Part shown: in pieces, positions 1 to 13,200 of the stretch
Position numbering within the stretch: position 1 is the first letter of the stretch
How the letters are laid out: every line of letters begins with the position of its first letter
Source of the DNA: Blastobasis lacticolella
Lineage: Eukaryota; Arthropoda; Insecta; Lepidoptera; Blastobasidae
Direction of reading: 5' to 3'
NCBI GenBank assembly: GCA_905147135.1
Contig: LR990067.1
Coordinates: 10,478,001 to 10,542,000, forward strand
Length of the DNA stretch: 64,000 nucleotides
Program-made: the position numbers and the translations under genes
Notes under the pieces: generated by a model
Databases searched by the model: none
What the model was told of the DNA's origin: nothing
Seen by the model: the letters and a program-made list of their open reading frames with translations, nothing else

Positions 1-420
1 AACTCATTAAATTATGTCAAATAAAATATGGAACCCCTATTTTATTTTAAATGCATTTTCGAAGAAGCTGCCATGGTAGTACCTAGTTGTATTACCATGG
101 CCTATAGTGGTACCTAGATCGCGTCATGTTGACGTGAAATCTACTGTCAAAATGAAACCGTTCCAGGTAGAATTTATCCAACAAAGAGTGTTATGCCCGT
201 TTCCGCCATCACTATGTAAATTTGAAGGGACTACTAGTAATTTAGTTTTTTTATGTAATACAAACAAACAGGCAAGCAGGCCGGATGGTGCGTGGTCACC
301 GCCGCCTATGGACATCAGCAACACCAGGGGAGTCACTAATGCTTTGCCCGCCTCTGAAGAGACCTCTAATATACCTCTTGAACGATCCCATGTCATAATC
401 CAAAGGAAACACTGTAGCTG

Positions 421-915
421 ACACTGTTTAAGTGACAGATTTTTCATGAAAATCCGTAATTTAAAGGTCACCTAAGACTTAGGCAGTGATGATGAAATCG
501 GGCATCAGTTTCTCATTTATAAGACACAAAGTATTTCGAGAATTCAGGGCCGCAGCCTTATTACATCTTTGGTTCTGCTCATGAACTTATAGAAAAAAGC
601 GAGTAGAAATATATAGGCCTTGTTATCCCTGTAAGTTTGTGTAAAATATAGAAAGAACACGAAACTTTTTGTGTCTCACGGTGGGCAAACAGGCAACGAT
701 ATCTGGGGCTTTATTTTTAAATCAGTTTCTTTTGAATTTTTTATGCCTAAAATTGTCTAAAATTCAATATTATTATCAATATACTAAAATAAATAAATAT
801 TGAGAACGTTTCAAAAATAAGGAAAATCAATATCATGCATCAATATATCGAAATTTCCATGTCGAAAATTAGAATTGGAAACCTTTCGCATCGAGGTGAG
901 CGATTCAAAATAAGG
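421..915. other. No recognised feature, 3' side of gene 2
   Basis: AT-rich sequence between two LINE family B fragments. It may include 3' untranslated sequence or the polyadenylation region of gene 2 (AATAAA on the minus strand near 703-708), but nothing decides this. Confidence 0.6.
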
Positions 916-1169
916 CCCCTAATGGTGCGTGGTCACCGCTGCCTATAGGCATTAGCAACACCAGAGGTATCGCCAATGCTTTGCCCACCTTTACAACACG
1001 TTGCTCTGGCAGTAAAACCGCAAAAGCCCCTCCACTGCCAAAGCCACGGCCCCCCATACCTCCTTAAACTATTTTTTTTTATACCACTGCGGTGGCAAAC
1101 AAGCTTACGGCCCGCCTGATGGTAAGCAGTCACTGCAGCCTGTCCCTGCTTAATTTCTTCGGTCTACAT

Positions 1170-1297
1170 TCAGGGTATCTCCGAGCTCGTGCTATCAGAC
1201 GTGGACTCCGACTCCTCATCGTAGGAAGCCGGCGCGGCCCCGCCTGGGGCCTCGCGGTGGGGCTCGAGACGCGACCGCAAAGCGGTTACGTATGCCG
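1170..1297 (-). CDS. Gene 2 terminal exon 15 with stop codon
   Basis: Acceptor ATAATCTCCACAG, entry phase 1, reading AYVTALRSRLEPHREAPGG, AAPASYDEESESTSD and STSSEIP, then TGA at 1170-1172. Both exon 14 copies join to it in frame (Ser codon split). The Ser/Glu/Asp tail is a typical disordered acidic end. The 3' untranslated region runs left into LINE fragments (920-1145); several minus-strand AATAAA signals exist (for example near 41-46 and 703-708) and I cannot choose between them. Confidence 0.68.
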
Positions 1298-4200
1298 CTG
1301 TGGAGATTATCATGAATGAATGAATAAATAAATAATATTATCATCATCACAGCCCATAACAGTCCACTGCAGGACTACGGGCCTCTCCGACGAAAGGGGA
1401 GGTTGTTGCAATAGTCTTCATGCTTGATGACAAGATGATGATTATCTGTGTCAGGAGAGCTCGCTCTTCCATAAGTTTTGATCGTAATTGAGATGGGTTT
1501 ATTCAAAAAGCAAAACTAACAATAATAACTTATAATAGATAGTTATATTGTGTGTGTGTGTTTGTGTGTTTGTATAATGTACGTGCACGGGCGCGTGTGT
1601 GTATACACGGATGTTTCATACCAGGCTACACAGATAGAATGGACTCACAGGAAGACACAAGATCCGGCCCGAGGCAGTCCTTGCTGGCAGTCGCAGCGGC
1701 GTCGACGTGTAAATGGGTGTATGATAGGTTCATAAGTTACTAGAATATACTCACATGAAGGCACAAGCTTGAGTCCAGGGCGGTCCTCTCCGCTGCTGAC
1801 AGTGCTAGAGTGGGTTCACGAGTGTGCGCGTGCGTGCGTGTGTTTTTCCCCGTGTGGGTGTGTTTCTATGTGTATGGGTCTCTCTCTTTGTGTGGGTGTG
1901 GGTAAGTGTCACTCTTTCTCTCTCTGTGTGTCTGAGTGTGATGTCAGTATATACTCACAAGCAGGTCTTAGGACGCTGCAGACACTGCTACTGGCGGTGG
2001 CAGCGGCGTCGCAAGCGTCGAGTGTGATATTATGGGTGCGCTTGTGGGTTTTGTTGGTGTGGGTGTCTCTCTTTTTGTGTATATACTCACAAGCAGGCAC
2101 CAGCTCCGTATACTCACAACATATACTCACAGGTAGGCACTAGGTCCGGCTCGGGACGGTCGCAGCGGCATCGCCAGCGCTGAGTATGCGAGTGCGAGTG
2201 TGTGTGTTTATGAGTGCGCGCATTCGTGCGTGTGTGTCTCTCTCTGTGGGATTTTTTCTTTTTTTTCCTCCGTTTCTCCTGTCTGTGTGTGTGGGTATAT
2301 CTATGTGTGTGTGGTATCTTTTTCTCCTTTTCTTCTGTGTGTGTGTGCGTGTGTCTATGTGTGTGGATGTGTCTATATGTGTGTGTGGGTGTGGCTCTGG
2401 GTGTGTGTCTCTTTCTCTCCGTTCGTGTGTGAGTCTGAGGGTATGTGTCACTCTCTCTCACTCTCTATGTGTGTGCGCGTATGAATGTGTATGTGTCAAG
2501 ACCGTATATACTCACAAGCAGGCACCAAATCCGGTCCCGGGCGGTCCAAGCTACTGCCGCCACTGCTGACCGCGGCAGTGACGTCGCCGGCCCCGGCGCT
2601 GGCTCTCTGCGGCGGCGCCCGCAGCCAAGCTTGCGTGGGCGCGCGGGGAATGGATAGCTCGTCTACTAGGATACTGCGCGGCGAGCAGTGTGCTAGTGTA
2701 TGTATGTGTTTCTCTATGTGTATGGGTGTGTGTGATGATGATATGTACTCACAGGCAGGCACGAGATCCGGTCCGGAGCGGTGGCAGCGGCATCACCAGC
2801 GCCTAGTGTGCGAGTGTGTATGGTTATGTGTGCGAATGCGCCCATGTGTGTGTGTTTCTCTATGTGTGTGTGGTTTTTTTCTTTTTTTTCTCTTTTTTTC
2901 TGTCTCTTTGTGTGGGTGTGGGTGTGTGGGTGTGGGTGTGGGTGTGTCGATGTGTGTGTGGTTTTTTTCTTTTTTTTTCTCCTTTTCTTCTGTCTCTTTG
3001 TGTGGGTGTGGGTGTGTCTATGTGTGTGTGTGGGTGTATGTCTCTGCGTGTGGGTGTGTTTATGTTGTGTGGGTTTTTCTCTCTCTTCGTTTGTGGGTGT
3101 CACTCTCTCTCTCTCTCTCAGTGTTAGTATATACTCACAAGCAGGCACCAAATCCGGCCCGGGGCGTTCGGGCCCGCTGCTGCCGCCACTGCTGACCGTG
3201 GCAGTGGCATCGCTGGCTCCTGCACTGGCCCGCTGCGGCGGCGCCCGCAGCCAGGCCTGCGCGGGCGGCGCGCGGGGTATGGATAGCTCGTCTACTAGGT
3301 TACTGTGGTGGGGGGAAAGAGAGTTGGTTGTACGATTTTCATACAAACGCGGTTTAGCCAATAAAATTGTGGTTACACTATCAGAGACAAAGGACAGATG
3401 GTGATTACCTAAATGTTAATATCAAATGTTCTACTACTTTATTTGAAAACCGATTTTCTATGGTCTGTTGTTATTTGTCATTCGCGGCATATACTAAAGG
3501 GGCGGTATCTGTCTATGAAGTAGAGCTCGTCTAATCTAAAATGACGCGCCCCACTATCGCATTAACGCACACAAGCAAGTTTAAAATATGGACGCAATAC
3601 ATATACAAATGCTGTTGTAATTGGTCATTCAGTTGCCGGTGAGACACCAACGTAGGAGCACGCGTCGTTTGATTGGAGCAGTCGACGCTCCTACACAGAT
3701 GAAGTGTCGTTATTAATATTTGCACTCACACATCGAAATCAACTAACTAAGTAGTGGGGCGCGTCATTTTAGACTAGACGAGCTCTACGACATTATTCGT
3801 TGTACATATTACCAAAATAAAAAAATACACTTAGTGACCTGTCAAAATTATCATCCTATATTAGACAAAGCATACCCAAAGGGACTGCGCGCTGCTATGA
3901 TACTTGATTTGATATGCGAGAGTAACCATATATAGTCCTGTGTCTTTTTATTATAGTGTAACCACAATTTTAATGGCTAAATCACCGTCATTCTAAGTTG
4001 ACAAGTGTCATGTTTAGTGTTGCAGTTATTGGAGATATTTTTATACCATTAGTTTGGTATTGTTTTGGGGTAATCCCTACAATCCGACAAGTAGTTGCCC
4101 GAATGACTTTTGATGTACAAAACGTTTGTCCGACAAACATCGAGTCGACAGAATTATTAACCTACTAATTTTTGTTCAACAAAACAGTTGTCCAACAAAC

Positions 4201-7200
4201 AAGGAATTGACGGTCAAGTCTTGAGTCGGATCAAGTCAAGTATTTTTGACCCGTGTCAAGGCTTGACTCTGCTTGACATGGCTTGACCAAGGTCAAAACA
4301 GCCCCAGGGGTATCGCTAATGCATTGCCCACCTCTATAACACGTAGCTATGACAGCAACGTGGCAGTCACCCCTCCACTGCCAAAGACACGGTTGCAGGG
4401 ATGTGTTTTATTTACACTATTCAATTCTTAGAATATAAATAGGCAGTTAGTGAATAGGAAATTTAGTGCATGACTGTTTATAAATAATTTGACATGATTG
4501 GTAATTCGTTATAGTTTACCTCTTTTCAAATTTTTCGATTCAATTTGACATTTATAATTTTTTGTGATACGATTTAATAATACCTTTAATTCAATGACAA
4601 TTTCTGATCCAATTATAACTTTCAAGTTAGAATTTTAGATTCAATCTTGACATTTTTAACTTTTTTGTGACATGATTTAATTATACCTGCATTTATTATA
4701 ATAATTTCTTAATTCAATAAGTGTTATTATCATATCTTGACATATTAGAAAATGTAGATCAATTATAGACGCCTGAAAATGTATTTTGTGTTATTCTTCT
4801 ATATACTTTCACGAATAGAACTTCAATTAAGCAATTGTACTTTTACTTAGAGTCAGTAGATCACCCAGTGTTATAATCCGCGTCACGAAAGAAGAGCCCT
4901 GTCTAATGGCAGTGGAGGGGATTTCGCGCGGGTAATCGCCTACTGCGCAAGTCGAACCACGTGATACGCCAAGTCTCTTCTTACATGACACTAGTTATAC
5001 AGTACTCACGTGACGTCATCATCCCCCCGCCAGTTGAAGAACTCGTCTCCCAAATTGAAGGTGAGGTTGCTTCTCATCACGACCTTCAGTGGAGACGCGG
5101 TGGGCGCCTCGCCGTCGGGGGAGGGGGCCGATGGGGGGTTCTAAAGGGGGGGAAAGAAGAAAAATGTACAGAAACATGTATATCACACATTGGCACAGAG
5201 TACCAATACTCGTTACGGCAAATGAAACGGCAAAAACTTTCAAATTCGTCCAGTAATTCTAGAGATTAGTAGTAATTCTAGTACACGACCCCAGAAGGAC
5301 AAAAATTTTAAAAATTCTTGTTCTAGTACTAGTAAATTGTTTATTTTTGTAAATATATTCAATGTACAGACACACTTTTATTACTTGTTTATAAAAGATA
5401 GCTTACTTCCACTCTCTAAACAATAGGTTATTCACAATCAAAAAAAGGCCATGTCACTATATCACCTTAATGGGAAGCAAATAAATATGAATATGAATAT
5501 GGCGCCACCAACCTGCTGTTTCGTATAATCCTGTCGTGCGAAGCTGTCCGGCTTCCGGTGTCCGTCGCTGTGCTTGTGCTTGCTGCGGCGGTGCGGGGGC
5601 TCGGCCGCCGGGGGCTCCTCGGGCTCCGCTGGGGGATAAGGTCCGCTATATTCGCGCGCCAGATACACAGAGACACACACTCACAGGCACAGGCCAGGCC
5701 AAAAGTGCGGATTCGGGTGTGTTTTGTTTTATAATCGGGCCAAAAGTGAGGATTCGACTGTGTTTTGTCTTTGAGCAGGTGCAAAGCGGCTTTTCGAACG
5801 TGTTTTGTTTTATGCACAGGCCAAAAGTGGGGATTCGAGTGTTTTTTGTTTTTGAGAAGGCGAAAAGCCGGTTTTAGAGTGTGTTTTGTTTTCTACACAG
5901 ACTAAAAGTGCGGATTCGACTGTGTTTTGTTTTATGCTCGGGCCGAAAGTACGGATATAAATGTGTTTTGTTGTTGAGTATATTACGTATTATCTATATC
6001 ACGTATTATCTATATTATTTATATTACGTATTATCTATGGCACCCCAGTAGAGTCACTGTACGGCGCACCGTGTGTATGTAAAACGCAACGATAGCACAA
6101 TGTGACGCGCCGCGTGAGAATTACTTCATTTTTATTAGTATGGGACACTTTTCGGACTAGCGTACCTAACATCGGACGCAAAAGTTGGTTTTTGAGTGTG
6201 TTTTGTCTTATGCTTGGCCCAAAAGTGTGAATTCGTGTGTGTTTTGTTTTTTGAGTAGGCAAATCGGGTTTACGAACGTGTTTTGTTTTATGCACAGGCC
6301 AAAATTGGGAATTCGAGTGTGATTTGTTTTTAAGCAGGAGAAACGCTAGTTTTAGAGTGTGGTTTGTTTTTTCAATGGGCCCAAATCGGGCTTTCGAACG
6401 TGTTTAGTTTTATGCTCGGGCCAGAAGTGCGGATACGAGTGTGTTTCGTTTTTGAATAGGCGAAAAGCGGGTTTTAGAGTGAGTTTTGTTTTTTACTAGG
6501 CGTAAAACGGTTTTTCGCACGTGTTTTGTTTTAGCTCTGGCTAAAAGTCGGTATTCGACTGTGTTTTCCAAGCACAAGCACTCCGGTGTCCGTCGCCGTG
6601 CTTGTGCTTGCTTTTCTGGCTCAGTTGAGTTTCAATTAAAATTTTCTTTATTGAGTAGGACATTAAATATCTCTTTCAATCGTCACAGTGGTAGGAAAGT
6701 AATAGGGAGACACACAGTGACATGTTGGCCTCCCCAGGGCCGAAGCACCCCACAACGTTTCCGATAATACCAAACAGAGCGGTCAGTGCCCGACAATGCC
6801 AAGTAAGGCATAATGTATAGGAACCTAAATTATACTTAAGAAAAACCACCAAAAACTACAGCAAGAGTAAGCCAGTCCACCAAGGCAGCACCCGTTCACG
6901 AGTATAACGCAGGGCCCAGCCATCGTCCAATTCAACAGTATTTGAGGGAAAAGAGTGACCTGGCCCCCACGCCACCGCCAATGCAGAGGCCAAAAGTGCG
7001 AATTCGAGTGTTTTCTGTTTTCAGTAGTCACTGTGTGTACTAAGATGATATGCCCCATGCCTGTAATTGCGCTGCACGCCTATCACAAATGTGTCCGCGA
7101 CACAACTCGCACCGCGAGAGGGCGTATGTTTCTTACTCTCAATATTAAGATGAAAGATATAGCTATCTACGTCGCGCCTTTTCTCGCTTATCGTGCGCGA

Positions 7201-10200
7201 GAGCAACTTGTGCTGGCCGCACTGGCTACCTTATCCTTCAAACTGGAACACAACGCCAGCGTTGTTGCAGATATAGATAAACTTTACTTCTTAATTTCTT
7301 AAACTTTTAAGGAGCTTCAAAGTATTAAGCATTTTATATTAAGTATTAATCTCTCTGGTAGGCCTGCTGGAAGAGATATCTTTCTAGAGATAAGCAGTGC
7401 CTGTTGTGTCTTAATCTTCTGTTACATAACTGTATGCTCTATCGTGTGAACAATAAACTGTTAAATAAATAATAAATAAATAAATACATTTCGAAATTCA
7501 ATGTTTGAATTGTAAACGTTGTGGTTCATAAATGTCATCACGGTTGTAGAAAAAAAAGTCTAAAAGCTACTAACCGGTGGTGATGTCCTCCCGAGGGTGC
7601 TGGACTGCGCTCACGTTCTCCAGATCGCTGTCCAGGCTGCGAAAGACCACATACACTATAGTAGTTACCGAATAGAGGATACCTAAGGGGGTAATTCAAA
7701 ATAATTTTGAATAATCGAGAAAAGCCGTGTGGTGTCCGGCGGAATAGAATAGCACCAACCCCTTACACTCGTGGGTGTCGTACAAGGCAACTAATGTTTT
7801 TGAGGCAAAAGATCTGGAGTCTCCGTAGAGTGGAAAATGGGCAGCGGCGTTTTCTATTGTTATATTTATATCACTGCGATCTCCAACCCGCCTGCCAAGC
7901 GTGGAGATTATGGCACTTACCTCTCCTTTCGTGGGAGAGGCCCTAAGTCCTGCAGTGGACTGTAATGAGCTGAGATGATGATGATGATGAGAAAAGGCGT
8001 CCGGGACATTTTGCGAAAGAGGCATTATGAGAAAGGGACCTTTTGCTACCAAGGGACATTTTGAGAAAGGGACATTTTGACAAGCGACGAAGCCGAAAGC
8101 TGAAAAAAAGCTGCTTCGCCAACTCGTGGTCGCGTTGGTACTCATAACAAGGCGATAGATGTCGCTACACGTCAATCCAGATCCATCCATTGTTACAAAC
8201 TTTCGCATTTATAATACTAATAGGACTGTAGTTTGTTTTATACCACTAAGGTGGCAAACAAGCTTACGGCCTGCCTGATGGTAAACAGTCACCGCAGCCT
8301 ATGGACGTTTGCAATACCAGGGGCATCACCCACGCGTTGCCGACCCCGTAAAAAACCTTTTAACTCCTTTCTTGAAGAAATCTATGTTGTACTCTCCAGC
8401 AGGTAGTTCATTCCACAACCTTAGTAGGATATTACTAGGATTAGTACGAGATGGGTGGACGGCATTATAAAGGGTGTAGGGGCCTATGTTCTGCGGTGGA
8501 AGCCCTGCGGCTGAGATGTGGGATGAAGGATCATAATATGTGCAGGTAATAATAATAAAAAATAAATATTCATGGACTAATTCACACAGCGCCATCTAGC
8601 CCCAAACTAAGCAAAGCTTGTACTATGGGTGCTAGATAACTGATATTCTACTTACATTTTTTTTTAAATACATACTTTCTATACATAGAACACCCAGACC
8701 CATAACAGAAATTAAAATTCATCATTTCAATTTCTGCCCGGCCGGGAATCGAACCCGGGACCTCTTGCGTGGCAGACCGTTGAACCACTCAGGTCGATAA
8801 AAAGGTAGGATGAGCTCTTATTCTATAGCCTAGCCTATTAACCTTACCTGTATCCGTCTCTCTTGGTGGGCACCGCAGCCTCCCCACTGACCATCGGAGC
8901 GTCCTCCATCGACGTCTGCTCTATCTTCATAATGTCCTCCTCGGATTCGTGGAATCTGGGGGACGGATAAGCGAATGAATAAATAAATAATCGTGGACAA
9001 ATAGTTTCAGTTCATAGCAATAGAACTTTGTTAGTAACTGAACCATTAAAGAATACGGAAAAATTGTTGGCAGCAGCGTAACTTAATTAGGCTACAGGTG
9101 CGCGGTGTTGCGTTACGTACTCGGTAGATGGCGCTGCGCGGCGATTAGAACGCGCTAGCGATGGTGACGGCGCATTTTATGACTAGCCGAACACCAGTTG
9201 GTTCTTCGGCGTTACACTGAGTACAAATCAGAGGTGTTTTGGATATCGGTTGTCAAAACACCACTGTTTTGCACTGTGCGGAAAATCCGCTAAAAGACAT
9301 GTTTATTATTCAGATTACAACTTTCACACTACGAGCTAGCTACGTACAAAACGAAAAACGGAAAAAGAAAAAAAACATAAAGAAGGAAAGAAAAAAATTG
9401 AAGCAATAAAATAATAACAAAAACACGTAAAAGAAAAACGAACAGAAACTACGCGCCAAAACACATCCGTCTCTTACTATCCTGATTACTTTATTACTGT
9501 GTTGAGTTGCCGTGGTGACCGGCTGAGTAGAATAGCACCAACCCCTTACACTCGTGGGTGTCGTACAAGGCGACTAATGTTTTCGAGGCAAAAGATCTAG
9601 AGTCTCCGTAGGCCGGAAAATGAGCAGCAGCGTTTTCCATTGCTATATTTACAACACTGCGATCTCCAACCCGCCTGCCGAGCGTGGAGATTATGGCAAT
9701 GACCTCCCCTTTTCGTGGGAGAGGCCCTAAGTCCTGCAGTGGACTGTTACTTGTTACTATTGTTAATGTTGAGTTGCACCGTTCGTGTCTTCCTAGACAA
9801 AAAAAAACCCAGCAAATCCCCGCCCACTGACCTCGGCTTGACCCTGGCGACCTTCCGCAGCGGCGGCTCCTTGACGACCTCCTTCGCGAGTACAGTCTCC
9901 TGCACGGGCGGCGGGGACGGCTCCGGAGTCGAGCGAGAAACGTGCTTGTGTCGACGCTTCATATGCCCCTTTGGGATGGGAAACAACTGATGAATATTGT
10001 GAATATGTCTTTTTTACAAGGTTTTTTATACCACCAAGGTGGCAAACAAGCTTACAGCCTGCCTGATGGTAAGCAGTTACTGTAGGAATTATTCTGGGGT
10101 TTACATAATATGGTTATGTTTGCACATGTCCCACTCCGGTCATGTACCGGCTCTTTTCTGTGTTATGTGCATTAGTTGAATTCTAACCGATGCTCTTACG

Positions 10201-13200
10201 GTGAGGGAAAACATCGTGATGAAACCTGCACGTTCAGGCGACTGAATGTGTAACTATGATCCAATCTAGTCAGGTTCCCCTGGCAAAGAGTCACGGAGGT
10301 CAGATGGCAGTCGTTCAACTGTAATTATCTAATCAAGGCGAACTCTGGGCTCTCGCGCGTGAGACACAACTGGGACAACAGGGCGCCTATTTTTGAAATC
10401 GCTCGCATCCACGCAACCTTTTTTTTTGCTGTGGGTAGGTTAGTGTCCGGCAGAGTAGAATAGTACCAACCCCTTACACTCGCAGGTGTCATACAAGGCG
10501 ACAAATGTTTTCGAGGCAAAAGATCTAGTCTCCGTAGGCTGGAAAATGGGCAGCAGCGTTTTCCATTGTTATATTTTTATAACACTGCGATCTTCAACCA
10601 GCCGGCCAACCGTGGAGATTATGGCAAAGACCTCCCCTTTCGTGGGAGGGTTTGCCCGCCTTTAAAACGACTTCTTATGTGCCAAAAATATGTCAATATG
10701 TTAAAAATGTGTTTTCATGTAGGGATCTTCGGAGACTTATATTTTTATATACCACTAAGGTGGCAAACAACCATACGGCCCGCCTGATGGTAAACAGTCA
10801 CCACAGGCTTTGGCCGTTTGCAATACCAGGGGCATCACCCCCGCGTTGCCGACCCCGTAAAAACATTGTCACCCCTTTCTTGTGGACTCCATGTAGCAAT
10901 CTCCAGGGAAAACTTCTCCAGGTAGCTCATTCCACAAGCTTAGTGTGCGTGGGAGGAAGTTCCTTTGCAAAAGCACACTACGCAAAAAATTTGGCTCCAA
11001 GGTGTGAAAAAAATAATCGTGGACAAATTCACACAGCACCATCTAGCCCCAAACTAAGCAAAGCTTGTACTATGGGTGCTAGCTAACTTAAATACTACTT
11101 ATATACTTCTAAAAACATACTTTTTATACATAGAACACCCAGACCCGTAACGGAAATTAAAATTCATCATTTAAATTTCTGCCCGGCCGGGAATCGATCC
11201 CGGGACCTCTTGCGTGGCGACTGGCATGTTGACCACTCAACCACTCAGGTCGTCGTATGAGGATGAACCCTCCCTCCCTGCTGCTGGCTCCGGCTCCCTG
11301 GACCTAGATGAATCTATACGATCCTTGCCCACGTACCTGCTGTACTACTTGTGTGTCTGGCGCCGCGGCCGTCCACGGGCGGCGATGCTCGCCCGGACTC
11401 GCGTGGCTGGCGGCGGGCTCGCTCGCTCCTTCCCTCTGGGTAAAAGATGTATTAAAAATAAATAAGTGCCCTAATGAGGAGTTTTCCAGTAGGCATTGTC
11501 AGTTGGTTTCAAAAAGCATCAATAGATGGCGCTCCTACAATTTTGGTAATCTTTTTTGTAATGTATGATGGTGGCAGTGACTTCATGCAGCCAACTAATA
11601 CTAAACTTAAAAATAAAATGTTTATTAATATAAACATAACTGTTAAAGGTTGAACAAAATGTAAAAATAAATATTTATAGAAGTTGGCACTATGTCCCAT
11701 TATTATTACAACCTCTAAAATGGTTGAAAACTATTGACAAATACAGTATTATCCAATACAACGTGCCCAGTGTTTATATCCTGTTTGCTAAGAACCTAGT
11801 TCAAGCGATTATCAATTACCAAATTTGTCGGGGCGCCATCTAGTGAGTGGTTAGGAATGCTTTAGATACCTATTGGAAAACTGCTCATTGGCTCAATTTG
11901 ACAGATGAACGAATTAGTCCGCGGTATTGTCTATGGCTCACTGGGAAATAGGTGACTGAACCTGCCTGTATCAGGAAAGAGGTCCCGCGGGACACCCAAG
12001 AAACGATGGATCGACATCGCCGAGTCGGATGCGAGAGCCAACGGCCTACAACGTAAAGATGTCAAAGATCGGTCAAAGTGGAGGAAACAAAGCAGGAAAG
12101 CGTAAACCGGGAATGACAGCTCGAATGATGATGATTGTCTATGAGACACGAAAGAGAGACAAAAAGCGAATGAACCGAAACACTGTATGGTGCGGTATTT
12201 TCTTTAGTTCTTAATTGTGAGCCCGTCTCGCTAACACCCTAATTTCCAGTTTGACATCCCTGATACAGATGCGCCTTTAAAAATACCGCACCGCACCGTC
12301 TAATATTTGCTCTAAAGATCTAGGTGAACACAGTAAAGGTAACAAACTAAAGAAGGAGTGAGGTCAGCCATCGGATATTTTGGTATAGTCGCTCTATGAA
12401 CATAACGAGTGTAGCGAGAAGTTGTCCGGATTTTAGGTCAAAAGTGTAAGTAAAAAACTCTTGATTGCACACATAGATATGACAATATACAAGAATCAGC
12501 ATTAGATACATGCGCGCAAAGATCTAATGAGCAGGGAAAGTAAACATTATAAAAGAACCAGCTCAGAAAACTTGAATATTTTTGAATTTTGGCTAATTAA
12601 ATACGAATTCAGCATGCGGCGCGGGCGGTGTAAATGCCAAAAAATGAAAAATGAAGCCAGCACACCGAGCTCGAAAATTATAGATTTTTTTCTCAAAAGT
12701 GCTGGGATAAACGTAGTGAAAGTAATATATGTTTTAAGACTTTCGTAGTTATTCACAACACTTTCACTGTCACATGTTATCGGGTTTGTTACCACGGTTA
12801 GTATTGTTTTTACCTCGATATTTCGACGCAGTTGCATGCGTCATGGTCGCAACAACTGTGGTAACAAACCCGATAACATGTGTAGTGAAAGTGTAGTGAA
12901 AGTAAGATCAATGAAGGAGCGCGCGCAGCGTGTCATATAAAAATCCTTATGGTTGCGGGCCGTATTGATATGGTTTGAGGGTCGCATGCGGCTTGCGGGC
13001 CGTCTCTTTGAGATACATACATACAGATTTCAAGGGTATGTTCCGGGTTTCCTACCGCGTACCTTTGTTGACGAAAGTTTTTTTTTTCATACAGCAGGCA
13101 AACAGGCAAGCGGGCCACCTGCTGGAAAGTGGTCACCACTGCCTATAGACATTAGCAACACCAAGAGTATCGCCAATGCGTTGCCCACCTCCATAACACG

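Noticed and set aside
107..471. Overlapping open frames of 104 and 115 codons
   Set aside because: They cover a LINE family B fragment that recurs at 29.4, 47.2 and 57.8 kb.
2114..3404. Long open frames on both strands (up to 236 codons) rich in Cys/Val or Thr/His
   Set aside because: They are translations of (TG)n and poly-T microsatellite; only the exon-14 copies inside have splice signals and normal composition.
8326..8595. 89-codon minus-strand gene
   Set aside because: It is the C-terminal remnant of a LINE reverse transcriptase (family A) running into a SINE.
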